From contig MU616914.1 of the NCBI GenBank assembly GCA_025201705.1, positions 1 through 32,445 of the forward strand: a DNA stretch of 32,445 nt, written 5' to 3'. Positions 19,084-29,880 of the stretch are shown piece by piece. Each line of letters begins with the position of its first letter. Position 1 is the first letter of the stretch. The DNA comes from Dissophora ornata (taxonomy: Eukaryota > Mortierellomycota > Mortierellomycetes > Mortierellales > Mortierellaceae). Under the pieces are notes generated by a model. It saw nothing but the letters and a program-made list of their open reading frames with translations, ran no database searches and had not been told where the DNA came from. Made by a program: the position numbers and the translations under genes.

Positions 19084-20891
19084 TTATTGCTTTTGACACA
19101 TGGCAGTAAGATCCTTGACAATGAATCTATCAAGATAGTCGACAAAGGTATCGAGCGGACACCACTCCAGATCGCACCAGTCAGATTTGGTTTGAAGAAC
19201 CGCATTGTTATAGATGACTCGGACATAGTGCCCACCACTAGGAGACTTCCATAGCTCGATAAACATATTGGAGGCCTATGCAAGATATCAAGTTATCAGA
19301 CACTTGGTTTTTTTTCTTCGCGTAGAGCGAAAGGCAAATCGCACTTCTCCAGGTCGGACTTACATAAGGCGGCCATCTCAGATCTGTCGAATCAAGCATG
19401 CCAAGCAACGGTGTAATCGTAGTGTCATGTCCCGAGTAGAAACTGAAGCGAATCTTTCCGTTTGCCTTGGCTGCTAACAGATTCTCCTTGATGTCTTTCG
19501 TCAGGGGTCCAATTCCGAGCTGTAAGACATCAAAGACTCCCTGACCATCTCGATACATCTCCGCTGTCTGAACACCAACATTTTCCAAAATCCGACTTGC
19601 CGTCGCGCTTGTGATACACTTGGGGTCTGTCGCCCCCTCGACATGACGGCACTGCAGTGGCTGGCCATGGCACACCCTGGGTAGAACAGTGTCCATGTAG
19701 CCTGACCACGACTTTTCGGCGCCCAAGATACTGGTGAGCTCCTTGGAAAATTCGATATTTTCCTCATAGAGCCGCTTTAGCACCTGGGACGACTTTTCCA
19801 CTACAGCCCGCAGCTGCGGAAGGCGGGGACATGCTCCACCATTCATGGTCATGTAGTCAATGTCGGTGGGCAGTACATGGATTTGCAGAACAGGCGGTAG
19901 CGGCGCTGTTTGAGAGTGACTCTGAACTCCATAGAGCCCTGCCATGAGGTTTTCGGCACTCTGTTTTGTGCGCCAAACGTCTGTGAAGAATCCATGGAAA
20001 TATTGATGTCAGCATACCATGGACACTGCCTGCTCCGTGCCCACAGTTGCACTTTGCACAACGGACAGTTTCCACTCACCTGTGCTTCGAATGTACACGG
20101 TGTCGGGGTCATATGTTGCCGGCAACAGCTTGAGCTCATCCACATAAATCCGACGGAGCGCTGCGCCAAGTCTGCGATGCTGCATTGCTCCAACGGGTGT
20201 CAATTGTCCTGGGATACAGCTTCCTTTCCACATGTGCGTTGCAGCGAAGGGTGATCCTGGCGGAATAGTGACGATCTGATGAGCAACCACGTTGGCATAT
20301 TTGAACGGTGACTTGTCTTCCATGTCTGTCCCCACGCCCGTGAAGGCGTATGCACTGATGTTGGCACACTCCCAAGTCATGTCCAGATCAAGAGGGAGGA
20401 CAGTGATAGGGGTTCTGGAAAACAAGCGCAGTGGTTAGTTTCAGCGGCGACGTAGTGATCCAATTAACTCAGTTTTTGTCATCTCAACGTATCAGCAAGC
20501 AAGGTAGACACACAAAGAAGCCTACCGGTCACCATGACGAATGAAGAGCTGCGAGTTCAATAGGGTCGATCCCTTGAGCTGAGAACAGATATTCCAAGGG
20601 CAATTTACTTTGCATTCGTTAGAAACTGTCCAAGTAGCTGATGACTTGCTTTCAATGAGAAACACTGAGCGCAATCCGTACCTTTGGTGTGGAGTATGTC
20701 GTCAAGGTGGGCCGTTGTGCTTGGCAATAGTCGTATTCGGACTGGTTGCTGTTCTCATTGTCGACCTGGTCGAGGATGTCGAGCGCGATGGGCTGCGGTA
20801 GTGCATCCCCCTTGTTGTGGGTGGCCGTAAAGAGCAGACCACCCGCTGTGAGGACAAGCAGTATGCTTGCAAATCGAGCTTCGACAATCAT
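19084..20891 (-). CDS. Histidine acid phosphatase family protein, signal-anchored
   Basis: Five exons: 20891-20666 (end uncertain), 20607-20526, 20414-20080, 19980-19364 and 19275-19084; 483 aa in this model. An N-terminal hydrophobic segment (FASILLVLTAGGLLFTA) is a signal peptide or anchor, so the enzyme is secretory or in the endomembrane lumen. The catalytic RHGDR is at about residues 99-103, and the second-half SGHDTTITPLLGML supplies the His-Asp proton donor. Other family segments: LTPVGAMQHRRLGAALRRIY, YIRSTDVWRTKQSAENLMAGLY. Closest in style to the lysophosphatidic or acid phosphatase type 6 branch; substrate not decidable. Oddity: the obvious donor after STPK (20681, GTACGG) leaves a one-base phase error with the CTAAC-backed acceptor GCAAAG. 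The frame only stays open with the weaker donor GTGTTT at 20665 (58-nt intron). Confidence 0.88.
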
Positions 20892-21122
20892 GAATGAGAA
20901 AGAGGGCAATGGCCTGATGTGTATGAGGATGGAGAGTGGAAAGTGGGGCAAAAAAGAGAGGAAAGGAGGAGCTGGTTGCTCTTTGATGGTCCTGGTCCAA
21001 TCACGCCCTCTCGTGGGACTGAGTCCTGCTATTGATATTTCTGCCGGTCGTTCTTTTATTACTGTATGGCTAAGCTCTACTCCCCCTTTCCCCCCTCGCT
21101 TTATTTATTTATTCACCAGGGT

Positions 21123-22679
21123 CTATGCAAAGGCCATGGCCTCGTGTTGACGCGACGCACCTTCCTGGCCGAGACCCGGCATTTCGATTCGGTCCCCCTC
21201 ATCGGACGTAAAGTTAAGTCCGGTGCCTCGGAAACCTCGGATCGTCTGCTCGATCACCTGTCGCTTCTGTTCGCGTTGTCTTGATGCTTCACTTATCTTG
21301 TCGCTTCCAGGATGTCCCTGCTTTTCTTGCTCGGATCCATCGTCATTACTGCTGTGGATATTGCGGCGTTGGAAAGCTTTGCTTAGCTCATCTATTTGGC
21401 CGTCCTCCTCGCCACCACCGCCCGTGTTTCTGAGTCGTCGGTCATAGAGCGCGTGCTGCCGTTGCTCAACAGTGGGCTGCTTCTGCTGGCGGCCTGTCCA
21501 GCTACCATTGCTATTACGAGAATATTCTGAGTTCGTTTGCTGCTGATTCTCAAGATTCAATGATCCTCGCAGGTGTTCAAGTGCAGCGAGGCCCTTCGAT
21601 CCCGAATTGGATCGATTCACCTTCCACTGTTTGGCTTCTTGTGCTGCTACCGCGCGAATGGATTCAGATAAGGTCGTCGAAACCTTACGGGTCATTCCGT
21701 AGCGAGAAAGGGAGATGGGAGGAGAATTGACATCGGTTATAACTCGGAGCTGGGGCACGCTCTGGTCTATCCCAGCGCCGCCCATACCACCACGGATAGT
21801 AGCCTGACCTCCAGACGAAGATCTTGACAGCGGCACTCCAGACGTTGGCACTTGATCAAATTCCCACTCGTCAGGGCCGCATAGGATCTCTCGTCGGTAA
21901 CCGCCCAGCAGCACATAGAACATTTTCGAGCAACGCTTAATATCATTCACCAGTGCGATACCCCATCCAAACGAATACGCCTGCTGGGGCGTATGCTGTA
22001 AAATGGTGGCGTGTTGCGTAGCAAAAATGTGAGGGCCGAGAATAGATGCAAGCATATCGGGCTTGACGCGATTGAAACTGGACCGGTTGAGAATTGCGAG
22101 AGACAGGTTCAAGAGTTCCATCAACAGGGCTCTGTTCACCGATGGAAAATTAGGATGATTCAGGAGTGAGTTGACCGTGTTGATCTTGTTCGTACTCTGA
22201 CTGCTAGACGTTGGCGACGACGATCCTGAGTTGGTAGATGACAGTCCTGCAACAACTAATATTAATGGAATAGTACGAGGGTAAATTAGATTGAGTGCGG
22301 ATAGTACTGCACCCGTAAAGTCAGAATACTTGCCAGAAGTCAGATCTTCCTGGATCTCCATCGGCACGATCGCCTCTCGGAGGTTTTTGAGAACTGCCAG
22401 CATGACACCTGCCACGGTGTCGATCCTCATACACTTAAGAGAAAACAGGTCTCTACGCTCTGGATCTGCCATCAGCGTGATCATGGCTGCGACAACGGAG
22501 GCTGGGTATGGATTCTTGAGGATAAATGGGTGATTGAGTCCGCGTGCCATGATCTCATCAACACAAGAAACCACGATCCGATACACAAACTCGATGGGGA
22601 GTGAGCATTGATTGAACTCTTGCTTCAGGTTCTCGAGCTCGCGATTAGCGGCTAACCGCTTGTTGACAAGGCGAAACAT
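21123..22679 (-). CDS. RhoGAP-fold protein lacking the usual arginine finger
   Basis: Single exon, 518 aa. Residues about 25-270 show the RhoGAP pattern: PIEFVYRIVVSCVDEIMARG, a DLFSLKCMRIDTVAGVMLAVLKNLREAIVP helix pair (family: vA..lK.flReLPepL), then LLMELLNLSLAILNRSS..NRVKPDMLASILGPHIF (family: N.M...nLA...aP.lf). At the finger loop, where active members read GIFRxSG, this protein has PFILKNP, with Lys55 in the Arg place. RhoGAPs speed GTP hydrolysis by Rho/Rac/Cdc42; loss of the Arg usually cuts catalysis but not binding. A Ser/Thr-rich insert (SSTNSGSSSPTSSSQS) sits inside the domain. The C-terminal 230 residues are low complexity, Ser/Gln/Gly-rich. Fold assignment is good, inactivity is inference. 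Confidence 0.82.
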   Translation of the reverse strand: MFRLVNKRLAANRELENLKQEFNQCSLPIEFVYRIVVSCVDEIMARGLNHPFILKNPYPASVVAAMITLMADPERRDLFSLKCMRIDTVAGVMLAVLKNLREAIVPMEIQEDLTSGKYSDFTGAVLSALNLIYPRTIPLILVVAGLSSTNSGSSSPTSSSQSTNKINTVNSLLNHPNFPSVNRALLMELLNLSLAILNRSSFNRVKPDMLASILGPHIFATQHATILQHTPQQAYSFGWGIALVNDIKRCSKMFYVLLGGYRREILCGPDEWEFDQVPTSGVPLSRSSSGGQATIRGGMGGAGIDQSVPQLRVITDVNSPPISLSRYGMTRKVSTTLSESIRAVAAQEAKQWKVNRSNSGSKGLAALEHLRGSLNLENQQQTNSEYSRNSNGSWTGRQQKQPTVEQRQHALYDRRLRNTGGGGEEDGQIDELSKAFQRRNIHSSNDDGSEQEKQGHPGSDKISEASRQREQKRQVIEQTIRGFRGTGLNFTSDEGDRIEMPGLGQEGASRQHEAMAFA

Positions 22680-24081
22680 AGGTTATGTGTGAATGTGTAA
22701 ATCAGTATGGACAGTGATGAGTGACGTCCGGACTTCGTAGTATTGGAGAAGGAACCCTGAGGAGTGGAAGGGTAGCGATGAGGAAATGGAAGGCAACTAG
22801 AGAGATATAACGATGATCGCTACAAGGGTCGGCTCCGTCTGCTATTTCAAGAGCGCAGGACAGTGGACGAGACACTATGGATGGCGACAGGTCAGAATGA
22901 GATCGCTAAAATACCATGGCCCAGATTGCAACAGGCCGTGTTACTGCCGATATGCGACATGCGCGACATCGATCGATGGTCGCGTCGGATAAGACAAGAA
23001 ATGCTAAGCAGAGACACAGTGGCAGCGACATGGAACTACGGAGTTTGAAGACCCTGTTCACTGTTGTTCATCAACAACGTCATACTATAGCAGAACAACC
23101 GCCTGAAGAACATCTCCCGCCTGCAACTGCTCAGTACCTTGGTAATTTTCTCCTTCAGGATCGCTATACGCGATGCTTTTGCAACAGCTGCTCATCCTGT
23201 CGTTGGACCCCCTCACCCACCTCGACTCGGCCGTACGTACTTTTTTTAGTCACGGCTGAGTGCACTGGCAACACGACATGTCATGCGAGGAAAGAGAAAA
23301 GTGTAAAGGGCGTCCGAATTGGAATTGACACCCCTGTGCTTTGCCCTGCGGCAGTTGCTAAACTGCATCCTCTTTCTCGACATGTATTTAACCAGCGTCT
23401 CCTCTATCAACATCACTAGCATCTCATCCACTTCGACTTTCTACATTTCAATTCGTCCTAGAAAAGGAGTGATCCGAAGAATAAACAAACCACAGAGGCG
23501 GACCACCCCCACGTCCCGATCCTGAATACTCCCCTCCTTTATTTTTGCATGCCTCTTGCTACATCTTTGCTGGCGGTGAAAAGAGAGGGGCGAGGAACAT
23601 AATTCCATTGCACTCCAGTAATGAGAAAGGGAGATAAACAGAAAACCAAAAACGATATGACCATCATGTTACGACACCACCTCTCATCCGTCCAAAGGGC
23701 GTAGAACGTAGTTCTTTTTTTTTTTTTTTTTTTTACCCCCAACTTGCCTTCCCCTCTGTTTTCTTTTCCTCTTCTCGCTTCGCACCCTTTCCCTGACCTA
23801 CTGTTCCCAACTTTTTGGCACCCACCATCGACCATCAATTGTCGCCTACATTGGTCCCTCCATCCATCACCCAGCAACTACTTGTGCTCTACCCTGTCAC
23901 CATTTACGACTCTGCCCGCAAATCACGCATCACGTATTACTACTCCCTTCTAGGATCTCATTGTTAAATATCTCATTGAGGCCTAGCGGGCAATTGCCTT
24001 TACACCTCAACCCGCACCTCTTTCCAGGAACCGTCTGGCAATAGTGTTCTATACGTAGCAGCCATAGTCTGAGCACCCATC
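22680..24081. other. Intergenic, 1.4 kb, between divergent genes
   Basis: Shared upstream region of the RhoGAP-fold gene (left, minus) and the receptor-like gene (right, plus). A T-run of about 20 at 23714-23734 is followed by a CT- and CA-rich tract to about 23960, resembling promoter and leader of the plus-strand gene. Open frames at 22863-23048 and 22916-23419 have no splice partner or family likeness, so I do not call them. Confidence 0.5.
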
Positions 24082-27000
24082 ATGAAGACAAATGTGCCGC
24101 TATCTCTTTCAGTGGCCCTCGCTGCCGCTTTTGTTAGCGCAGGTAACGCGTGTAGCAGAGAAATCGGACTCTGTTTTTCTATTCTGTTCGCGCCCGTTGA
24201 GCACTGTCTGTTGTCGCTCACAACCCATTCCCATTGGCTTCTGGACACGCGTCGGATATAACTTTAGTTGCCTCGACTGAGGTTCCAACATCCGCCGGAG
24301 ACGGGTGCAGGATCTTGAAACAAGAGTCAGGTCTTTGCTCTTCAATCCAGTACCTGACTAATGTAGAGAATGTCGCTAATGCGGAAGGTCATATCCAAGG
24401 CAAGAAATTCGGCTGAGGGAGATATGAAATGCACATGGATGATATTCGACTGTGTGTTCCTGACAGCTTCCTTCCCCTCCTTTTTTTTTGTTTCCTATCT
24501 TTCTTTCTATCTGTCGCCCTGATAAATCGCAAATAGCGTATTTTGATGGAATTCCTTCGGCATTAGATTCACTTGAGGCCCCATGTGTAGCCGCCCTCCA
24601 AGAGGCGCTCTGTCTGCTCGAGTTTCCAAAGTGTCAGGGTCAGACCCAGAATACCCTTCCAGTGTGCTGGTCCGTCAGGTATGAGTCCATCTTCCCTCCG
24701 CGCCATCTATAATCAATGCAGGCCACGCACAAAGCATCATCTCTCGACAGTACAATCCCACCCCCCGATCCATATTACCTTGTGTGAACAACGTGAAGCG
24801 TTCAAAAGCTCTAAAGCCCGATTTGTGCAATATTCTTCACAGAGATCACGTCGCAAGAACATGTTACAACTCCCTAAAGCATACACAGGCTGCATCATCC
24901 ATGTTGAGTCAGTACGCAACTGGTGACAAGCCCATGACCTTGGCCCAGCTCAGTGGCGACTTATTCACGCCGCTGTTCGACTCACGTTGGGCCTCCTCTG
25001 CGTCTGTCCAGGAGCCCAACTGCGTCTCATTTCGAGATCATGGCCTTGGAACTTCGCCTATTGACAACATTAAGGTAGTAAATGATCTGGGGGATGACAG
25101 TATCGACCGGGCTGGAGATCGAGCCGAGGAAGAACGTTGGCTGAAAGAACAGAGCGCCACAGGGCTGAATGCAGACCAGGGCGGTCTATTCGTTTTCCCT
25201 GGAGATGAGGAATCGGCGAAGGAGGAGAGCCAGCCGGATATTGTAAAGGCGACACTGAATGCCCGGCACCTGAGCAGACGGGACAGAGTTAAACACCATC
25301 ATCACCATCAAAAAGAGAAGCGGAGTGATGAGGCTGTAGCAGCCCCCCAGGTGGAAATCCGAGCAGATCAGACACAGCAGAGTCAGTCAGTTTACAAGTT
25401 GGAGCAGGTGGATGGAGTTAATAGTGGCACTGACAAGGTTCTCGTGCACGAGTCTCTGGGCCATGTCCAGACTAGCAATGAGAACGAGTTTGTCGGTGAG
25501 GGACAGCAAAAAATCTTAATCCAGGCGGGAGCCGGTGTGGCTGACCCTGCTTCTGCTGCCTCCTCGTTTGGTAAAGCAAGCGCTGGACATCCTAGTGAAC
25601 AGAATGCGGCTGATGCTGCTGCCACGGAACGTGAAAAGGAGGCAACGAGCCCGCACAATGGAACTGTAGCGATGGCAGCTGTCCCTATTTTGCTGCTTAT
25701 GGGCGCAATTGCTGGCTTCACTGTCTACCGCCGATACTATGAGAACAGCTTTAATCAAGGAGGGCGCAATGATACGCGGGACGACTATCCTGATGACGGA
25801 TACCTTCGAAGAGGTAACCATTGAGACGCGGGTTCTGTGGGACATCAGTGACTTATAGCAGTGTCGTTAACTAGTCGTTGTTGTTTTTTAAACAGACCTT
25901 CCGATTCGAAAAGGCTCTCCTATCCACTTCGACCGGACATTCCTCAATACGATTCATTCGCCGCCTCCTACCGCGACCTATCTCCACGACCCGGAAAATT
26001 CGAGTCGAAGCCAGTCTCCATCATCGATCACCTCTGTCAGTATGAAGCGCCCTCCTCCTTCTGCTGGGTCCCATGGCAAGACACGTTTCCAGGAATTGAG
26101 CCGTAGTTATGATTTCGGGGCTGGGTTCAGGTCGATCAAGAACGCACTTACGCGCAGCAACAACAACTCTCGCGATGGCGGGTTGGACCACGCCTCGGGC
26201 TCCTCAGGCTCCGGTTCCAACAGCTCTCTGAACGGCAAGAAGCCCGATTATGCTTTTGGTTCTGGTGGACACTCTATTGCCAAGATCGGAAGTCACCCTG
26301 GCTTAAACGCCCTGGAGAGACAGCAGCTCCAACAGCAGTACGGCGCAGCAGCTGGCGGTTCCTCCAGCTCTAGGTTCCCCGACGTGAACACGCTCACGGT
26401 GCCTCAGGAACAATCGATTATCTGGGGTCAGTACTCTGCCAATGATGATGGAATCTACCAAGATGCAGCCTCTGCTGTGGCCTCGAATTTGGCTAGGAAG
26501 TCAGTTTCGTCCAACTCATTGAACATGCTGAGCGGTGGAAAGTACAGCCACCATCACCAGCAATCTTCCGGCCATCAGCCTGGCACGCCAACAGACAGTA
26601 TCGGCGACTGTCTCTCACCCGAGTCGCCCACCATGACCCGAGAAGAGATGATGCGACGCCGAGATCTCTACGCGGAAGGCTACGCCTTTGGATCAGAAGT
26701 CGATGATACCCACTCCGGTACAGATCTTCTTTTTGATGCTCGCGATCACTTTTTCGATCTCGGTGCTGAAAAGGTCCATGAAGCTGCCCTTCGAGACGAG
26801 GAGATGGACATGTATCTCAATATGGAAAAAGAGGAAAGTCCCTACGCCTTGGACGACTATAACTCCATGAACCCAAACCCTTACGAGCCAAAAGTTTTCA
26901 AACGCCATCCTATCGACACCAACTCCATCCAAAAGACTGCATCTTTGAATGAGAAGGAGCTTTACCCCTCACAACCGAGCTTAGACGGCCATGACGAGGA

Positions 27001-27391
27001 AATTGATGAAAAGAAGGCACTGGAAGCCCAGGACCAGGCAGAGCAGGTGGCGATAGCCGTTATTGAACCGGAAGAAACCCATGTCCTTGGATGCGACTCC
27101 CCAGAATGGAATGCCTCAAGTAATAGCGGTCAAAGACAGGCAGTCGAGAATGCATCGGTCACGGAGGCCTTTGACCGGGTTCAGGTGGCATTGGGCGTCG
27201 TCGATAGCAATTCTGGGCTCGAAGCTGTTGTCCCCGTTGCAACAGAGACTGTGGATCCCAGTGAATGGGAGGAAGATTCTCGCGCTGCCAGCTCAGCATC
27301 TCTCCCTCAGCAAGGCGGAGCACAGCAGGGCCAGGGTCAGAGCAAGAGGAAGGGAAACAAGTCAAAGTCGAAGAAGGGCCGCAAGAATTAA
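24082..27391 (+). CDS. Single-pass receptor-like protein with a Frizzled-CRD-like ten-cysteine domain and long cytoplasmic tail
   Basis: Five exons: 24082-24142, 24268-24399, 24537-24678, 24735-25813 and 25896-27391; total 2910 nt, 969 aa. Residues 1-20 are a signal peptide (MKTNVPLSLSVALAAAFVSA). Ten cysteines follow at about 34, 44, 81, 90, 97, 108, 128, 143, 155 and 208. The central C-x8-C-x6-C (APC..ALC..FPKC) equals the core spacing of Frizzled cysteine-rich domains. Then comes an acidic/His-rich linker with KHHHHHQK, a membrane helix at about 423-445 (AAVPILLLMGAIAGFTVY) followed by RR, and a tail of about 520 residues, Ser/Gln-rich, with three YxFG motifs (about 543, 590, 734) and a Lys-rich end. 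Intron 2 (24400-24536) seems to be GC-AG. The exon 3/4 junction is uncertain: GTATGA with acceptor CACAAAG (used here), or GTCAGG with acceptor CGACAG. Role as sensor or receptor is inference; Mid1-type channel subunits also carry related CRDs. Confidence 0.75.
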
Positions 27392-27616
27392 AACGAACGC
27401 GTTTATTTCTCTTCCTCGTTCTTCCGTTCACGAGTATCTCCTTGCTTACTATACAGCCATATACCCTCCCTTCTTTCATGCACGTCGTTGTTTCCGTCAG
27501 AAAACTAGCTTAAAAATATACAAACACGCGTCAAGGTTAAAAAAATATAGCTTTCTGGATGGACTCCAACGGAATTACAGGTCGTCACTGCCATGCATGC
27601 CCTAAATATCTCCTGT
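27392..27616. other. 3' flank of the receptor-like gene
   Basis: Short non-coding stretch with CT-rich and AT-rich sequence that should hold the 3' UTR. The transposon remains begin at its right edge. Confidence 0.5.
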
Positions 27617-27645
27617 ACGGTGCCCTCCAAAAAGTATTTGGACAA
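27617..27645 (+). repeat. Isolated Tc1/mariner-like terminal inverted repeat
   Basis: The stretch preceded by TA reads CGGTGCCCTCCAAAAAG then TATTTGGACA. CAGTG..CAAAA.TATTTGGAC is the usual terminal sequence of Tc1/mariner elements. It lies about 350 bases beyond the 3' end of the transposase at 27997. I found no inverted partner on the far side (29059-29800), so the other end is lost or the element is larger or rearranged. Confidence 0.6.
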
Positions 27646-27996
27646 GAAATCGAGGAACCCCTTTTTACATAGTAAATCCTTATGTTTTTTGAGCTTTCAC
27701 TCTCGGGGCAGTTCTTTTCATATATAAAGGTCGAAAATGGCTTTAGTGAGCGTACCCACCTACTTAACAGGAAAAGATGGAGCGGCCGAAAATGAATGAA
27801 GCTTGCTTGGATCGCCTATGAACAACATGACGCCGCGATCCTATCCGACTGCCCTCAACTTTGGCGCTCTTCATCACCCGTGGGCATTTTTTTTACTGTC
27901 ACCAGCTACTTCCGCCATAAACCAGCATGCCTGGATCGCACGTTTCCGGAAACAAACAAGCGGAAGGGACTTTGCAGACTAGTATTAATTCTTTAT

Positions 27997-29058
27997 TCAG
28001 GCGATAAACATTTCATCGATTAACCCATCTCTTCCATATCCGCATAGAGAAAATGCATTGATTCTCATGGACCCTCTAGACGAACATAGGGAGAACGCCA
28101 AGTCTAAAACTTGCTCTGGAGCGAATCGGAACGCCAGTGTGCCATTTTTTTCCACCCAACGTTTTACCATGGTAAATCCGACCTCAATAGGGTTCTGCTG
28201 AGGAGAATAGGGTGGAAGAAAAAATACCATTGCCCCTCGGCTTTCAACAACCTCCTCGAGCTCCTCGTGCATATGGATAGGGGCATCATCCATAATGACA
28301 ATAGAGTTCACCGAAGGATACGGGTTAAGGCGCGGAAGAATTTTTTTTACAAATGCGTCGAGGAATGTACGGCGAGTGAATGCACCAGAAGTGAACTCCC
28401 ATGCAAAGAAACCAGTGGAATTGAAAGCCGCCAGGGCGGATACACGCCTTTCGCAGGGAAATGGAAGGGTGAGAGTGGCCGGAGATCTTTGATCCGATAA
28501 ACCGTATTTGCGCATCGCTACTTCGACGTCCTTGCTTGTCTCGTCAACAAACACCAGCTGATTCGTATTGTGGAAAAATGGCCTCAAACAATATCTGAAG
28601 TCGGCAATCTGTTGTGGCACTGCCTCGCGCGCTTTCTTCAGCAAATATTTCCTTGTCAATTTGAGGTCATGTCGCAAGGCTCGACAAATATTTGGCACCG
28701 TGGTGTTGCTCAAATCCGGGAAGGTTGAATTGATGGCTCCCTTCAGCTCCGCCATATAGAAGCAAGGGTTCTCGGTGGTGTATTTGCGCACAAATTCAAA
28801 CGCCTACTGATCCCATCGAGAACTGGCACGTGGTGCGGCCTCTGCACGCACTTGCCCCTTCTGGTTAAAGAGGGCTTTACAGGTGTAAGTATTAAAGTAT
28901 AGACGATGACAGACTATCAAACACCGAAGGTGCTTACCAGCCCACTTTACGATAATAGAACGCGATATCTCCAAACGAGTAGCTACTTTGTTCGCTTCTA
29001 CTCCCATGACGTAGAAAAGGACAATGGCTTGCCATCGAATGTCATCTGAATAGGTCAT
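27997..29058 (-). pseudogene. Tc1/mariner-IS630-type DD34E transposase, broken by one in-frame stop
   Basis: Read from 29058 down. An N-terminal helix-turn-helix part (TYSDDIRWQAIVLFYVMGVE, ANKVATRLEISRSIIVKWAG) is followed by a DDE_3 catalytic domain. The two are in the same frame but split by a single TAG at 28804-28806. A GTAAGC..GTAAAG intron can be drawn after KWAG; it keeps frame either way and does not remove the stop. All three catalytic acids remain: VFVDET, VIMDDAPIH and PQQNPIE, with 34 residues between the second and third, hence DD34E. The usual DN at the second acid reads DD. The protein was 350 residues or slightly less, normal for the family. Mobilises its own element by cut and paste when intact; this copy probably is not functional, although the damage is slight and so recent. 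Confidence 0.85.
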
Positions 29059-29880
29059 TGTGGTGTGGAGTAAGGAGCGACAGAAGGTTTGTTTGTTTGT
29101 TATTGATCCGAGGCTTATCCTAGACTCTCTCTCTCGTGAATATCACATCGGTCTCTTCAGACACTTCAATGGTATCGATGGTATCTTGTCCCTCTAGCCC
29201 CCCTTCAGGTGCAATCACGTCGCTCATTAGCTCGAGCCTATCCCTCGCGATTGCGGCAACACTGTAAGCAAGCGACTGTGCTAGCAAGGCATCTGAGGAT
29301 AGTAGATGCTTCCTTTTCTGAGAAAACACGGCGCGGCAACGGTTTAATGCGTCATGCAGATCCTGCACTACCTGCTCATGCGATTCTTCTTCAAGAACGC
29401 CTGATTCTTGAGAAGAGCACACGTCTTACGGCAGTTCCGTCTCATGTTGGCCAGACCGATGTTCCATGATACGTCGGACGATAGGGGTCTTGGACGGCCT
29501 GTTCGCGCATTTCTATAGGTCCTTGATGAATTGTACCTTCAAGACCAGCGAGATAGCTTAGTGGAAGTTGTGCTAGTTACTGAAGTCGCTGAGCGATTTG
29601 TCGTCTTGACTTTAGTCCCTGGGCATTTCTTCGTAGGAGGTTTAGTTGACGGTAGTGGTGTTGCTGTTGTTATTGTCGTTGTCGTTGTCGTTGTCGTTGT
29701 TGAGGGCTTCTCCTTGGTCCTGGCAGAATTCGGTATCGACACGTTCCCGTGAGATTTTATTCCCACCCCCGTGAAATAAAAATCGACGTTTCTTGCAGAT
29801 CAAAACTCCTTGTTCTCCTCTTCTCTTTCACCATTTCCAATCCAACCTAAACGACGCTTCTGATACGGAGGAAGACTTCT
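29059..29880. other. Transposon-flanking region with decayed coding traces
   Basis: No complete gene. On the minus strand 29120-29422 holds an open frame of about 100 codons (HEQVVQDLHDALNRCRAVFS..) without a normal ATG, and 29539-29766 a Thr-rich one coded by a GTTGTC repeat (about 29660-29702). They may be pieces of one old gene split by a frameshift near 29425; no family recognised. Confidence 0.35.
29660..29702. repeat. GTTGTC hexanucleotide repeat
   Basis: Tandem GTTGTC/GTTGTT units on the plus strand; on the minus strand these read as ACA/ACG/ACC codons giving about nine consecutive threonines. Confidence 0.85.

Noticed and set aside
22916..23419. 167-codon plus-strand open frame between the RhoGAP and receptor-like genes
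   Set aside because: No splice partner, no family, composition like random sequence. The overlapping 22863-23048 frame is equally unsupported.
29120..29766. Minus-strand gene made of the Thr-rich frame and the HEQVVQDLHDA frame
   Set aside because: Neither frame has a normal ATG, and the only splice joining them would use a 33-nt intron, too short to trust.
27617..29800. Complete Tc1/mariner element with two terminal repeats
   Set aside because: Only the left repeat-like sequence is visible; no reverse complement of it was found beyond the transposase start.
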